The notes: generated by a model from the letters alone, not told the origin. Positions 43,497-53,116 are shown, numbered from the stretch's first letter. The stretch: 64,000 nt of DNA from Hominimerdicola alba (GCF_900109655.1 NZ_FOAT01000015.1:34447-98446), one strand, 5' to 3'. Numbers and translations are program-made.

Positions 43497-44630
43497 ATGA
43501 GATTCGCACACGTTTCCGATCTTCATCTGGGCAAAAGGCTGGGCAGCTATACCCTCATCGAAGATCAGCGCCATATTCTTTCGCAGATAGCAGATATCGC
43601 TTCGGCTGAAAACTGCGACGGCATACTCATCGCGGGAGATATTTACGATAAAAGCGCACCCTCGGCAGAAGCTGTCAAGCTGTTCGGTGAGTTTCTCACA
43701 AAACTCCGCAGGAACAAGCTGTCTGTCTACATCATCAGCGGAAATCATGACAGCCCCGAAAGGATTGATTACGGACGTGAGATAATGGCTGATGCCGATA
43801 TCCACATATGCGCCTGCTATGAGGGCAGTCCCGGTGTGCTGACTGTCACGGATGAGTACGGAAAATTGGATATTTGCTCTGTCCCATTCATCAAGCCTTC
43901 CTTTGTGCGCGGCTATTGTCCCAATAAGGAGATAAAGACCTATACCGATATGATGAACGCAGTCATCGAGCAGAGCGGCATCGACAGAAACAGGCGCTGC
44001 ATAATGATGTGCCATCAGTTCATCACAGGCGCAATTACCTGCGATTCGGAGTATATCTCGGTAGGTACGCTGGATAATATCGGTTCTGAGGTCTTTGAGG
44101 GTTTCGATTACGTTGCGCTGGGACATATCCACAGCCCACAGAATATAGGCAAAAATATACGCTACTGCGGAACTCCGCTGAAATATTCGGCTTCTGAGAT
44201 AAGCCATAAAAAATCGGTGACGATAGCCGATATCCGAGAAAAAGGCGATACCGTGATAACCACCGTCCCCCTCGTGCCCATGCGTGATGTCATGGAGCTG
44301 AGAGGAGAATATAACGAGCTGATGGAGCGCAGTTTCTACGAAAAACTCGACACTGACGGATTTTTCTTCATCACCCTTACAGATGATACCGACATACCAA
44401 ACGTAATGCAGAAGCTTAGAACTGTCTACCACAATATCATTCAGCTGAGTTTTGACAACAGGCGCACCCAAACGATATCCGAAGTTACAGCCGCCGTGCA
44501 TACCGACAGCAAAACTCCTTTTGAGCTTGTAGCCGAGCTTTTCAAAGAACAGAATGGAGCCGAGATGACTGAGGAACAGTCGGTATACATCAAAGACATG
44601 ATAGACAAGATATGGGGAGGAAGCTTATGA
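43497..44630 (+). CDS. sbcD: Exonuclease SbcD (Mre11-like)
   Basis: 377 residues. Metallophosphoesterase motifs in order: HVSDLHLGK (6-14), ILIAGDIYDK, IISGNHDSPERI, MCHQF, and GHIHSPQ, which bind the two manganese ions. The C-terminal part is the DNA-binding and SbcC-contact domain. With SbcC it cuts hairpins and processes stalled or broken DNA ends. Start ATG follows AAAGGAGG. Its stop overlaps the sbcC start (ATGA). Confidence 0.96.
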   Translation: MRFAHVSDLHLGKRLGSYTLIEDQRHILSQIADIASAENCDGILIAGDIYDKSAPSAEAVKLFGEFLTKLRRNKLSVYIISGNHDSPERIDYGREIMADADIHICACYEGSPGVLTVTDEYGKLDICSVPFIKPSFVRGYCPNKEIKTYTDMMNAVIEQSGIDRNRRCIMMCHQFITGAITCDSEYISVGTLDNIGSEVFEGFDYVALGHIHSPQNIGKNIRYCGTPLKYSASEISHKKSVTIADIREKGDTVITTVPLVPMRDVMELRGEYNELMERSFYEKLDTDGFFFITLTDDTDIPNVMQKLRTVYHNIIQLSFDNRRTQTISEVTAAVHTDSKTPFELVAELFKEQNGAEMTEEQSVYIKDMIDKIWGGSL

Positions 44631-47401
44631 GACCGCTGAAACTTACAATGCAGGCTTTCGGTCCCTATGCCGAAAAGACCGAGATAGATATGGACCAGCT
44701 GGGCGGACAGGGTCTTTACCTTATCACGGGAGATACAGGCGCAGGCAAGACCACCATATTCGACGGCGTATGCTACGCCCTCTTCGGCAAAGCCAGCGGT
44801 GACAGCAGAACTGTAAATATGTTCAGAAGCGAGTACGCTGAAGCAGGAGTCATCACCTACGCCGAACTGCTTTTCGATTACGGCGGAACAAAGTACCTCG
44901 TCCACCGCGAACCGCGCCAGAAGATACCCAAAAAGCGCGGCGAGGGTGAAACAGACCTCAACACCACCAACGAGCTCTACATATACGGTCAGGAAAAGCC
45001 CATAGCATCGGGCGAAAGCGAGGTCAATGACAAGATAAAATCCATACTCGGGCTTGACCACGGACAGTACCGAAATGTAGCAATGATAGCTCAGGGCAGT
45101 TTTGCAGAACTTCTGAACACCAAGACCGACAGCCGTACCAAAATACTCAGCGCTATTTTTTCCACAGGAAAATACAGGGTGCTTCAGGAAAGACTGAAAG
45201 AAGAAACCAACGCCGTGTACCGCAGTTACAAAGACTCGGAGCTGAAAATAGGCTCTCTGCTGGGAAATATCAGGCTCGGGGCGGAAGACCCATACCGTGA
45301 AGAGATAAATTTAGCGGCTCAGAATCCCGAATCTGCCGCAGATACGGATATTGAAGAGGTCTGCCAGAAAGCCCTAGAATACGAAAAATCCGAGGCTAAA
45401 AAAGCGGCAGATGAATATAAAGAGGCGGACAAACAGCACAAAACAGCCGCCCTCGCCCTTGAAAACGGCAAAAAGCTGACAGAGCTTTTCGACAAGCTTG
45501 AACAGTCCGAAAAGGATATGCAGGAGCTTCTGCCCGAGCTGGAAAAAGCCGAAAAAGATGCTAAAGCCATGCACGAAAAACTCCCCGAGCACAAGGCGCT
45601 GATAGGTCAGATAGCCGCGGAAGAAAAACAGCTTCAGCTTTACGATGACGCGGAAGCAGTTCTGAAAGAAGCCGAAAAACTCAGCAAAGCGGCTGCAACC
45701 GAGGGCAAGAAACTTGAAGACCTCAACAAACAGCTTTCGGCGGACACCAAAAAACGTGAGGAACTTAAAAAGCTCATAGCCGACCTGGGAGATATAGGCG
45801 CAAAGCTTGCTGAAACATCGGGAAAAGCCGAGAAACTCAGCGGCGAACTGGAACATATTAAAGCCATAGGTGTGGAGTTTTCCGAAGCGGACAAGCTAAA
45901 GGAAAAAGAGCAGTCAGCCCTCAAAGCCTACGAATCTGCACAGCAGGAAATGGAGCGACTTGAAAAGAACTATTCCCAGCTTTTCAGCCTCTATCTGGCA
46001 GAGCAGGCAGGTCTGCTGGCAAAAGAGCTTGAAGAGGGCAAGCCCTGCCCCGTTTGCGGCTCGGTGCATCACCCGAAAAAGGCGGCAATATCTGATAAAG
46101 CCCCCGACAAGCAGACCGTTGACAAGGCTTCCGCTGAGCTGGACAAGGCTCGTAATACAGCCCTGAAAGCGGCATCGGATCATGCGGCGGCAAAGTCGGC
46201 GCACGAAAAAGCCGTGGAATCCGCTATGGCTCATGCGGGAAAATATGCAGAGGGCTGTACACCTGAAAAAGCCCTTGAAAACGCGCGTACAGACTACAAA
46301 AAGATAAATGAAGCCCTAAAAAAGCTGACAGCAGCACATAAAGAGCTGACAAATCAGGCAAAGCAAAAAACTTCCGCCGAGCAGGAATCGGCAGAGCTTG
46401 AAAAGCGCATCGCCGATAACAGCCAAAATATCTCGGCTTTGCAGGGCAGCCTGAGAGAGCTCACCGCCAAGGCAGAGGAAAAAAAGCTTGCTGCAAAAAA
46501 GCAGCTTGATGCTCTGCCATGCGCCAACAAAGCCGAAGCGATGAAGCATATCTCAGCGCTGAAAAATCAGCAGACAGCCCTCGAAAAGGCAATATCCAAT
46601 GCCGATAACAAACTGGCACAGCTTGAAAAGAAGCGCACAGAACTTTCGGGACACCTGAGCGAACTCAAAGAGCAGACAAAGCGAAAAAAGCGCCCCGACT
46701 GCGAAGCTCTCGACCAAGAGATGAAAGAGTGTGCAAAGCGCACCAAATCCGCACTTGATAAGCGTGACGAGACCGTAAAATGCCTGTCTTCCGCTGAGGA
46801 CACTCTTAAAAAGATACGCTCTGAGCTTGCAAACAACCGCGCACTCATCAGAGAATACAGCATCAAAAATGCCCTCAACAGCACCGTTAACGGCACTCTT
46901 GCAGGCAAACAGCGTGTTACTCTCGAAGTCTTTGCACAGATGGAATATTTTGACAGGATACTCGCTCACGCGAATGTCAGACTTTTACAGATGACCAACG
47001 GACAGTACGAGCTTATCCGAAGCGGTGCCAGCCGCGGCAACACGAAAATAGGTCTGGATATTGACGTAAACGACCATTTCACAGGCAGTATCCGAAGCAT
47101 ACGCTCGCTTTCGGGCGGAGAGAGCTTTATGGCTTCGCTTGCGCTGGCACTGGGATTCTCCGATGAGATACAGCAGTCCTCAGGCGGCGTAAGGATAGAT
47201 TCCATGTTCGTCGATGAGGGCTTCGGCACACTGGACGATGAGACCCTCGATCAGGCAATAAAAGCGCTGAACGGTCTGGCTGAAAATTCCAGGCTTGTGG
47301 GCATAATCTCCCATGTACCCGAACTCAAAGAGAAGATCGACAGGCAGATAGTGGTCACCAAGGACAAGTCCCTGGGCAGTTCCGTGAAGATAATCACCTG
47401 A
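44627..47401 (+). CDS. sbcC: Exonuclease SbcC (Rad50-like ATPase)
   Basis: 924 residues from MRPLKLTMQA (GGGGAGG upstream). N-terminal half-ATPase with Walker A TGDTGAGKTT near residue 37, two long coiled coils rich in Lys, Glu and Ala (about 190-440 and 500-740), the zinc-hook CPVCG near residue 477 between them, and the C-terminal half-ATPase with signature SLSGGESFMASLALAL and Walker B MFVDEGFGTLD. Forms the complex with SbcD. The last eight bases overlap the 3' end of spmB on the other strand. Confidence 0.96.
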   Translation: MRPLKLTMQAFGPYAEKTEIDMDQLGGQGLYLITGDTGAGKTTIFDGVCYALFGKASGDSRTVNMFRSEYAEAGVITYAELLFDYGGTKYLVHREPRQKIPKKRGEGETDLNTTNELYIYGQEKPIASGESEVNDKIKSILGLDHGQYRNVAMIAQGSFAELLNTKTDSRTKILSAIFSTGKYRVLQERLKEETNAVYRSYKDSELKIGSLLGNIRLGAEDPYREEINLAAQNPESAADTDIEEVCQKALEYEKSEAKKAADEYKEADKQHKTAALALENGKKLTELFDKLEQSEKDMQELLPELEKAEKDAKAMHEKLPEHKALIGQIAAEEKQLQLYDDAEAVLKEAEKLSKAAATEGKKLEDLNKQLSADTKKREELKKLIADLGDIGAKLAETSGKAEKLSGELEHIKAIGVEFSEADKLKEKEQSALKAYESAQQEMERLEKNYSQLFSLYLAEQAGLLAKELEEGKPCPVCGSVHHPKKAAISDKAPDKQTVDKASAELDKARNTALKAASDHAAAKSAHEKAVESAMAHAGKYAEGCTPEKALENARTDYKKINEALKKLTAAHKELTNQAKQKTSAEQESAELEKRIADNSQNISALQGSLRELTAKAEEKKLAAKKQLDALPCANKAEAMKHISALKNQQTALEKAISNADNKLAQLEKKRTELSGHLSELKEQTKRKKRPDCEALDQEMKECAKRTKSALDKRDETVKCLSSAEDTLKKIRSELANNRALIREYSIKNALNSTVNGTLAGKQRVTLEVFAQMEYFDRILAHANVRLLQMTNGQYELIRSGASRGNTKIGLDIDVNDHFTGSIRSIRSLSGGESFMASLALALGFSDEIQQSSGGVRIDSMFVDEGFGTLDDETLDQAIKALNGLAENSRLVGIISHVPELKEKIDRQIVVTKDKSLGSSVKIIT

Positions 47402-47912
47402 CCAGTAATCTGACCATCAAAGGCGACAATATGAACCCTGTTATATCTGCTGCGGCAGTTGCGATAAACACGCGGCTGCCTAGCTTTTTTCTCATAGCGG
47501 CAGAGTATACCGCAATAGTATAAAATGTTGTCTCTGTGGAAGACATCAGCACCGCCGCCGTCCTGCCTGCAAAGCTGTCGGGGGGAATTCGGGTGTACAA
47601 TTCATCAAGAGAGGCTATAGCACCGCTGCCCGAAACAGGTCGCAACAGCGCCAGTTCGATACACTCAGTCGGAAAGCCAAGCTTTTCTGCCAAAGGTGAT
47701 ATCAGCCCCGCCAGATGTGCCGAAGCCCCCGATGCGCCGAACATTCCCACGGCGGTCATAAGCAGCACCAGTATCGGTATCAGCTCCGCGGCGGTCTTCA
47801 AGCCTACGGATGCCCCTGCAGTGAAATCCCCTGTCACATCGGTTCGCTTAAATAATCCAAACAACAATATGAACGTGATAATGATCGGGACAGTCATGTT
47901 TGTAACGGTCAT
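47394..47912 (-). CDS. spmB: Spore maturation protein B
   Basis: 172 residues, membrane protein of the nucleoside-recognition (Gate) family. Hydrophobic stretches at about 7-20, 38-60 and 150-170, with the conserved RPVSGSGAIASLDEL and SSTETTFYTIAVY motifs. SpmA and SpmB are needed for proper core dehydration of Bacillus spores. GGAGGAAAAATAA precedes the ATG and the site lies inside the end of spmA, so the two are coupled. Confidence 0.94.
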   Translation of the reverse strand: MTVTNMTVPIIITFILLFGLFKRTDVTGDFTAGASVGLKTAAELIPILVLLMTAVGMFGASGASAHLAGLISPLAEKLGFPTECIELALLRPVSGSGAIASLDELYTRIPPDSFAGRTAAVLMSSTETTFYTIAVYSAAMRKKLGSRVFIATAAADITGFILSPLMVRLLVR

Positions 47913-48473
47913 TTATTTTTCCTCCGAAAACAGGATAGATGCGGTTATTATCCCCACCGTCGCCGAGCAAACCGAGGTCGCGAGCACGGCGGGAAGTATC
48001 TCCATAGGCGCAGATGATCCGTGTGCGGAACGCAGTGCAGCTGCCGTGACAGGTATAAGCTGTATCGAGGCGGTATTGATAACTGTTATCAGGGCGGTAT
48101 TCCGTTTTGGTCGTGAGCTTTTTTCAAGCCGTCGTACAGCTTCTATACCCGTGGGAGTTGCCGCATTTCCCAGCCCCAGCAGATTCGCTGTGAGATTAAG
48201 GCTTACGGCTTTTTTTGAATCTGTGTCTAGTCTGCCGAAGATAAGTCTTATCAGCGGAGAAAGCAGCCGCGCGATAATTCGTGTCAGCCCCGATTTTTCG
48301 GCAACGCGCATTAATCCGCACCACAGCGCCATTGAACCTGCAAGGTATATACCCAGTTCAACTGCTTTAACGCACTGTCCCATCGCCGCGTCGGAGATCT
48401 CTGCCCAACAACCCTCAAAAAAGCCCATAACTGCGGATAAAACAAGCATTACCGCCACTACAAATGCCAGCAT
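47913..48473 (-). CDS. spmA: Spore maturation protein A
   Basis: 186 residues, several membrane helices (about 2-18, 38-55, 60-80, 120-140, 160-178) and the Gate-domain motif LTANLLGLGNAATPTGIEAV. Partner of SpmB in spore core dehydration. Start ATG follows AAAGGGGTGGTGAA. No clear sigma-A promoter is seen upstream in 48474-48540, which is compatible with a sporulation sigma factor, though I could not assign one. Confidence 0.94.
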   Translation of the reverse strand: MLAFVVAVMLVLSAVMGFFEGCWAEISDAAMGQCVKAVELGIYLAGSMALWCGLMRVAEKSGLTRIIARLLSPLIRLIFGRLDTDSKKAVSLNLTANLLGLGNAATPTGIEAVRRLEKSSRPKRNTALITVINTASIQLIPVTAAALRSAHGSSAPMEILPAVLATSVCSATVGIITASILFSEEK

Positions 48474-48659
48474 TTCACCACCCCTTTTTCTGATTTTTAA
48501 TTCAATTATTTAAATTCATTCATCGATTATTTACTTTTCCTGATTTGGGAAAATTTACAAATATTACAAGTAAAAATATACCTTTTCACGCTGCAAATAT
48601 TCCGTTTAGTAATATTTTGATGTGCATAATGCTGAAAACGGTTTTTGCGTGACAAACAA
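48474..48659. other. Intergenic region between divergent spmA and the AbrB-type gene
   Basis: AT-rich; no gene or structured RNA recognised. It holds whatever promoter drives spmA on the minus strand, which I could not identify. Confidence 0.4.
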
Positions 48660-48703
48660 TTGACATACCGTTCAAATTTACTTGACAAACTCTGTTCAAA
48701 TTG
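48660..48703 (+). repeat. Imperfect tandem repeat over the AbrB-type gene promoter
   Basis: Two copies, 22 bases apart, of TTGACA followed by (A/T)AC..GTTCAAATT (48660-48678 and 48682-48702). The second copy supplies the -35 box. The spacing of about two helical turns suggests an operator, possibly for the gene's own AbrB-type product. Confidence 0.6.
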
Positions 48704-48710
48704 CTATAAT
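48682..48710 (+). promoter_or_regulatory. Promoter of the AbrB-type regulator
   Basis: TTGACA (48682-48687), 17-base spacer, TATAAT (48705-48710): full consensus. Confidence 0.88.
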
Positions 48711-48774
48711 GTATATATCATATACAGTCAGTCTAAGTCGGCTGAAAATCTATCGGGGAAAGGAATTGAGAAAA

Positions 48775-49020
48775 ATGAAATCCATAGGAATCGTAAGAAA
48801 GGTCGATGACCTGGGAAGGATCGTTCTTCCCATCGAACTCAGAAGAACTTTTGACCTCGCTGTTAAGGATTCTATCGAGATCTATACCGAGGACGACAAG
48901 ATCATCCTCAAAAAGTATCAGAGAAAATGCATTTTCTGCGGCGCTACCGAGAACCTTGTTGACTACAAGGACAAGTCCATATGCACAAACTGCATTTCCG
49001 AGATCAAGGGCGCTAAGTAA
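48775..49020 (+). CDS. AbrB/SpoVT-type regulator with C-terminal zinc ribbon
   Basis: 81 residues from MKSIGIVRKV (AAAGGAATTGAG upstream); the frame is open upstream through the promoter and is not coding. Residues 1-48 are the swapped-hairpin AbrB DNA-binding domain (VDDLGRIVLPIELRRTFDL). Residues 53-77 hold two CxxC pairs (CIFCGATENL, CTNC), a zinc ribbon. Such short AbrB-zinc ribbon proteins are common in Clostridia as transition-state regulators. Likely autoregulated through the repeated motif in its promoter. Confidence 0.93.
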   Translation: MKSIGIVRKVDDLGRIVLPIELRRTFDLAVKDSIEIYTEDDKIILKKYQRKCIFCGATENLVDYKDKSICTNCISEIKGAK

Positions 49021-49084
49021 TATCAGGAACACCCGCTGCTTAATACTATGCAATCGGATCCAACATAAGAACTAGCATAAAATC

Positions 49085-49121
49085 AGACCCATCGGCTCGC
49101 TGCCGAAGGGTCTTTTGTTTT
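49085..49121. terminator. Terminator between the AbrB-type gene and nagA
   Basis: AGACCC..CGGC pairs with GCCG..GGGTCT, followed by TTTGTTTT on the plus strand. On the minus strand the tail (GATTTT) is weaker, but it overlaps the nagA stop and may serve both. Confidence 0.82.
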
Positions 49122-50253
49122 ATTGGGTATATACGGCTTTCAGTGAAAGATCTTCCCTGTCAAGCAGCAGGATATGCGCCGCTTTGCCAACAGATATTCT
49201 GCCGTAATTTTTGTCTTCATCTATGGAACGGCATGGGTTGATAGTCGCGGCTTTAATGGCACTTTCAAGAGGTATCCCCATTTTTACCGCTTTCCGCAGA
49301 CAATCCGCAAGTGGTGTCACGCTTCCTGCCAGAGTTCCGTCCGAAAGCACAGCGCGGTTTCCTTTCACCGATACCCTCTGTCCCCCCAGCTGATATTCGC
49401 CGTCGGGCATACCCGTCGCTTCCATGCTGTCGCTTATTAGTATGATACGATCATCACCGAACAACGCAAAAGCCGCTCTTACCGCAGTTTCTGAAACGTG
49501 TACTCCGTCACATATGATCTCGGCGAACACTCCCTCAGTGTCAAATCCCGCACCTATCAACGAGGGTGCGCGGTGATTAAAAGGCTGCATGGCGTTGTAC
49601 ATATGCGTTATGTGATCTGCCCCCGCCCCAAAGGCTTCAACTGCACTGTCATAGCCGCAGGCAGTATGCCCTAGGGAGAATCTTATGCTTTCCGAAAGCT
49701 GACGTATACATTCGATCGCCCCATCAACTTCGGGAGCGATGGTCACAAGCTTTATCAGGTTCCCCGCCGCCGACTGCCATGCACGCAGTTTTTCAGCTGA
49801 AGGCAGCTGTATCAGCTCTTTTTTCTGAGCGCCGCATTTTTCGGGAGAAATGAAAGGTCCCTCCAGATGAACGCCTATCAGCTTTGCCCTGCCATCATCG
49901 ACTGGATTTTTAGAGTATTCCCCTGCCGCACGGAGTATCTCATCGATATCTTCATCGGGCAAAGTCATAGTCGCGGGACAGATCGTTGTCACCCCCTGCG
50001 AGTATTCAAACTCAGCTATTTGTCCGATTGCTTCCACCGTAGCTTCACAAAAATCATGCCCCGCACAGCCGTGAAAATGTATATCCGTCAGTCCAGGAAC
50101 AACATAACAGCCCGAAGCATCCACCACCTCACCGCCGTACTTTATCATCGCATCAGCAGGCAGAATCCCCGTTATGACCCCGCTTTCCGTCAGCACCGAG
50201 AGAGGTTCAAACTGACATTTTTCAGTAAATACAAGACCGTTCTTTATCAGCAT
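49120..50253 (-). CDS. nagA: N-acetylglucosamine-6-phosphate deacetylase
   Basis: 377 residues, normal length. Metal and active-site motifs in order: GLTDIHFHG (about 57), IGVHLEGPFISPEKCGA (about 125), SLGHTACGYD (about 193), DHITHMYNAM (about 212) and ILISDSMEATGMPDG (about 275), where the Asp is catalytic. It removes acetate from GlcNAc-6-phosphate in amino-sugar use and cell-wall recycling. Third gene of an operon after an ATP-grasp enzyme; no nagB in the window. Confidence 0.96.
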   Translation of the reverse strand: MLIKNGLVFTEKCQFEPLSVLTESGVITGILPADAMIKYGGEVVDASGCYVVPGLTDIHFHGCAGHDFCEATVEAIGQIAEFEYSQGVTTICPATMTLPDEDIDEILRAAGEYSKNPVDDGRAKLIGVHLEGPFISPEKCGAQKKELIQLPSAEKLRAWQSAAGNLIKLVTIAPEVDGAIECIRQLSESIRFSLGHTACGYDSAVEAFGAGADHITHMYNAMQPFNHRAPSLIGAGFDTEGVFAEIICDGVHVSETAVRAAFALFGDDRIILISDSMEATGMPDGEYQLGGQRVSVKGNRAVLSDGTLAGSVTPLADCLRKAVKMGIPLESAIKAATINPCRSIDEDKNYGRISVGKAAHILLLDREDLSLKAVYTQ

Positions 50254-50266
50254 TTTCAGCCACCGC

Positions 50267-51283
50267 CTAAGGCATAACTATGAAGCCCGCTACTTCGCCC
50301 ACACGCACATCATGCAGACCGCTGAGTATGGCTTCGGTATCTATCTTATCCCCGAAAGCATGGCTTACTGACAGCTGAGGAAAGTTCACACCCACAGCGT
50401 CAGCCTTGTAACAGCCACCCGCCATGCGGGTGTTTATCTCCATGAATACGTGTTCGCCGTTCAGTGGACGAAGCTGTATATTGTAAGGATAATCGATTAT
50501 AGCTTTTTCCGAGATCCGCTTTGCTGTATCGATGAATTCCTTGTCAAAGCGCAGAGCGGTGATATGACTGTCGATCTTGCAGCGCGGCACAGCGATAAGT
50601 CCGCTCTCCGTCCTCATGCAGTCGATGCTTATCTCGGGTTCGCTGAGATATGGCATCACCACCGTGGGATATATCCTGCTGCGGTTTTTAAGGTCAGCGA
50701 GGTATGACTGATAGCTTATATCCTCTGGCATGGACTTCGGCGCATCATCATCGAAAAGCCGCCTGTAAGTGATACCGCCCTCATCGCGGTCAGCCTTTAC
50801 GCAGACTTTATGCTCCCTGCCGTACTTCTCCTTTACCGCCGCATACGCCCGCTCAAAACCTTCCACAGTGGTTATGCGCTCCATGTAGGGCGTAGCACAA
50901 AGATCATTCTCACGCATAAAAATACATGACTTCATCTTGCTGTCAAGCATATCGTTCTGTTCGGTATTGCCGTCAGCAGTAACACGGGTGCCTATCGCCG
51001 CGAATTCATCCATATGGCTTATTACCGCCGCCCTCCAGCGTTTCGGGAAAAATACGTCCACCGAATGCTCCTTGCAGAATCCCAGCGCCCATTCAACATA
51101 CTGTTCACCGTTTACTCCGTTAGGCTCGATGTACCTTTCATCTGCCGCCGCGCCGAAAACAAAATCGGGCTTTTTAGCCGTGGCGATTATATAGTTTCGC
51201 TCATCTCGTCTCAGAAGTTCAATAAAATTATAAGCCTGGCTGAACCAGTGATTGAACCATATTACTCTCTTGCCGTTTTTCAT
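50267..51283 (-). CDS. ATP-grasp family ligase of unknown substrate
   Basis: 338 residues. N-terminal pre-ATP-grasp Rossmann part (RVIWFNHWFSQAYNFIELL), central ATP-grasp domain with MKSCIFMRENDLCATPY, VCVKADRDEGG (nucleotide lysine and Gly-rich loop), EISIDCM, and the metal-binding end FMEINTRMAGG. It resembles carbamoyl-phosphate synthase-like ATP-grasp enzymes that ligate amino acids or peptides. The substrate cannot be told. Its ATG overlaps the stop of the upstream membrane protein gene by four bases (ATGA) and nagA follows after 13 bases. Confidence 0.87.
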   Translation of the reverse strand: MKNGKRVIWFNHWFSQAYNFIELLRRDERNYIIATAKKPDFVFGAAADERYIEPNGVNGEQYVEWALGFCKEHSVDVFFPKRWRAAVISHMDEFAAIGTRVTADGNTEQNDMLDSKMKSCIFMRENDLCATPYMERITTVEGFERAYAAVKEKYGREHKVCVKADRDEGGITYRRLFDDDAPKSMPEDISYQSYLADLKNRSRIYPTVVMPYLSEPEISIDCMRTESGLIAVPRCKIDSHITALRFDKEFIDTAKRISEKAIIDYPYNIQLRPLNGEHVFMEINTRMAGGCYKADAVGVNFPQLSVSHAFGDKIDTEAILSGLHDVRVGEVAGFIVMP

Positions 51284-52953
51284 GCCATATCTCCTTGATG
51301 ATAATTTGCTGTTTCTTCAATATCTATTTTTTCATAAAATACCGTTCTGCCAGAACTGTCTTTGGCTGAAACAGTAAATCCCACTGCCCTGCCATCCTTG
51401 TATTTCGGCTCGCATTTATAGTCAAGTTCCATACCTTGCTTGACCAGACAGATCATCCTGCTGTCACATTCTTCCTTTATATCCGCACATACCGCAGGCA
51501 TATATACAGTGTTTTCAACCCCCTGTGTCCCGCCGAAAATAAAGGGTATCAGCGCAACGCTCCTGCCCACTGAAATATCTGCATCTCTAAGCGCCAGAAC
51601 TCTTTCCATCTTTTCCGAATACGGTGGTATCTCATCATCTTCCAGCAGCGGCAAATATACGATATCACCGCGCACCGTAATATTAAACATTTCATCACCG
51701 TCATAATCACAGCTTCCGCTCAAAGTGTAGGCAGGCTCACCATTTTCGCTGTGGTAAACCGTAATGTTGTAAGCGTTGTACAGCTGGAAAAGCTCCTCAT
51801 CGTAATCTTCCGATTCACCGTAACAATATACAGCGTGATTCAGAATACTCTGTTTTATCTTCTCAAATTTATCATCAGAAGGCTCCTTGAAATCTGCAAT
51901 ACAGCGCTCAAGGTCATTATCATCCGCACCTTTGCACATAGAAATATAGACCTCCCAGCCATATCTTTCAGAGAATTCCGAGCCGGGTCTTTCTACCGAA
52001 TCGACCATGCCATCTCTGTACTCCCTGAAACGCCTGTCCAGAACTTCTTCCAGCTTTTCACGAATATCATTTGAATAGGAGTTCACATAGTAATTGCGGT
52101 CTTCACCCGCAATATGGAAATAATCGAACATATAGCTCTCATACAGAGAATCATAATCATAGCCATAGGTAAGACCACTTTTTTGAAAACAGCCCCAGTA
52201 ATAAACGTTGGTAAAATTATATACGTCTTCGCTTATCATGTCCTTGCCAAAACAGTAGTCGGTACACATAAGCAGCTGAACAGGGCTTTCTCTGCCATCT
52301 TTTACCGCTGAAACTACGTCCGCTGGGATAAGGCTGTAAAACTCCTTGCTGACCATATCCCTGTCAAGCAGCCACAGCAGATAATACGCCATAGGCAGCG
52401 AGGCATATTCGTATATCCTGTCATTGTCGCTGTCGGACATATCTTCGGGAACACTGCCGCGGTAATACTCCTTAGCCGCAGCGTCCCAGTGCCACTCAGC
52501 TTTATCACTTTCAAAATTATCGATATGTACACGGGAAGAACTGCTGTTATCAGGTGACATCTTGTCAGCCTTTCTGCCAACCAGTATAGCCACTATCCCA
52601 AGAATTATGCACAGCGCCAGCATACCCGCTACCGCCTCATAAGGGTGAACATCATCTTCAAGGCACCAAAAGAGCGCTGTAAAACCGGTTCCCAACGTAA
52701 ATAAGCGCATAAGCATATTGCTTGTGAGATTCAGCCTTTTGTAAGCCGCCTCCCTCACCAGACCGCCAAAGCTTATCATACATAGAAAAGCGAATGTGAT
52801 TATCATAGCTATGGCAGCAGTGATCGGTTCAATAGGGTCGCTGCCCTTAGCAGGCGCAATAGTAGCTCCTGTTATGGCGATACACATAAGCACTTCTATC
52901 ACTCCGAGTACGCAAAAAAGCACGTTCCTTATCATGCTGCCTTTCCTTCCCAT
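51280..52953 (-). CDS. Large membrane-anchored protein of unknown function
   Basis: 557 residues. Four membrane helices in the first 125 residues (about 7-30, 43-63, 78-96, 107-126), then a soluble, strongly acidic region with many Tyr and Asp (YYRGSVPEDMSDSDNDRIYEYA, EEVLDRRFREYRDGMVDSVE) and a beta-rich C-terminal third (about 405-557). No catalytic motif recognised. Start ATG follows AGGAGGATCGGAGA. It heads an operon with an ATP-grasp ligase and nagA, so a link to cell-wall or surface sugar metabolism is possible but unproven. Confidence 0.8.
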   Translation of the reverse strand: MGRKGSMIRNVLFCVLGVIEVLMCIAITGATIAPAKGSDPIEPITAAIAMIITFAFLCMISFGGLVREAAYKRLNLTSNMLMRLFTLGTGFTALFWCLEDDVHPYEAVAGMLALCIILGIVAILVGRKADKMSPDNSSSSRVHIDNFESDKAEWHWDAAAKEYYRGSVPEDMSDSDNDRIYEYASLPMAYYLLWLLDRDMVSKEFYSLIPADVVSAVKDGRESPVQLLMCTDYCFGKDMISEDVYNFTNVYYWGCFQKSGLTYGYDYDSLYESYMFDYFHIAGEDRNYYVNSYSNDIREKLEEVLDRRFREYRDGMVDSVERPGSEFSERYGWEVYISMCKGADDNDLERCIADFKEPSDDKFEKIKQSILNHAVYCYGESEDYDEELFQLYNAYNITVYHSENGEPAYTLSGSCDYDGDEMFNITVRGDIVYLPLLEDDEIPPYSEKMERVLALRDADISVGRSVALIPFIFGGTQGVENTVYMPAVCADIKEECDSRMICLVKQGMELDYKCEPKYKDGRAVGFTVSAKDSSGRTVFYEKIDIEETANYHQGDMA

Positions 52954-52993
52954 TCTCCGATCCTCCTATTAATGGCGTTTTTCAAACATAAAA

Positions 52994-53022
52994 ATTATAG
53001 CATATATTTTAAGAAAAGTAAA
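52994..53022 (-). promoter_or_regulatory. Promoter of the membrane protein-ATP-grasp-nagA operon
   Basis: Minus strand TTTACT (53017-53022), 17-base spacer, TATAAT (52994-52999). Confidence 0.7.
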
Positions 53023-53116
53023 TATTTTTTATTCGGATAATACTGCGGGTATAAAGCCCGTGGCTATGGCTGTACATAGCTGTACGATCTCATGCAACCG
53101 GCATCATTTCGCATAC

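Noticed and set aside
43437..44501. 354-codon minus-strand frame over sbcD
   Set aside because: Antisense to sbcD, which has all phosphoesterase motifs.
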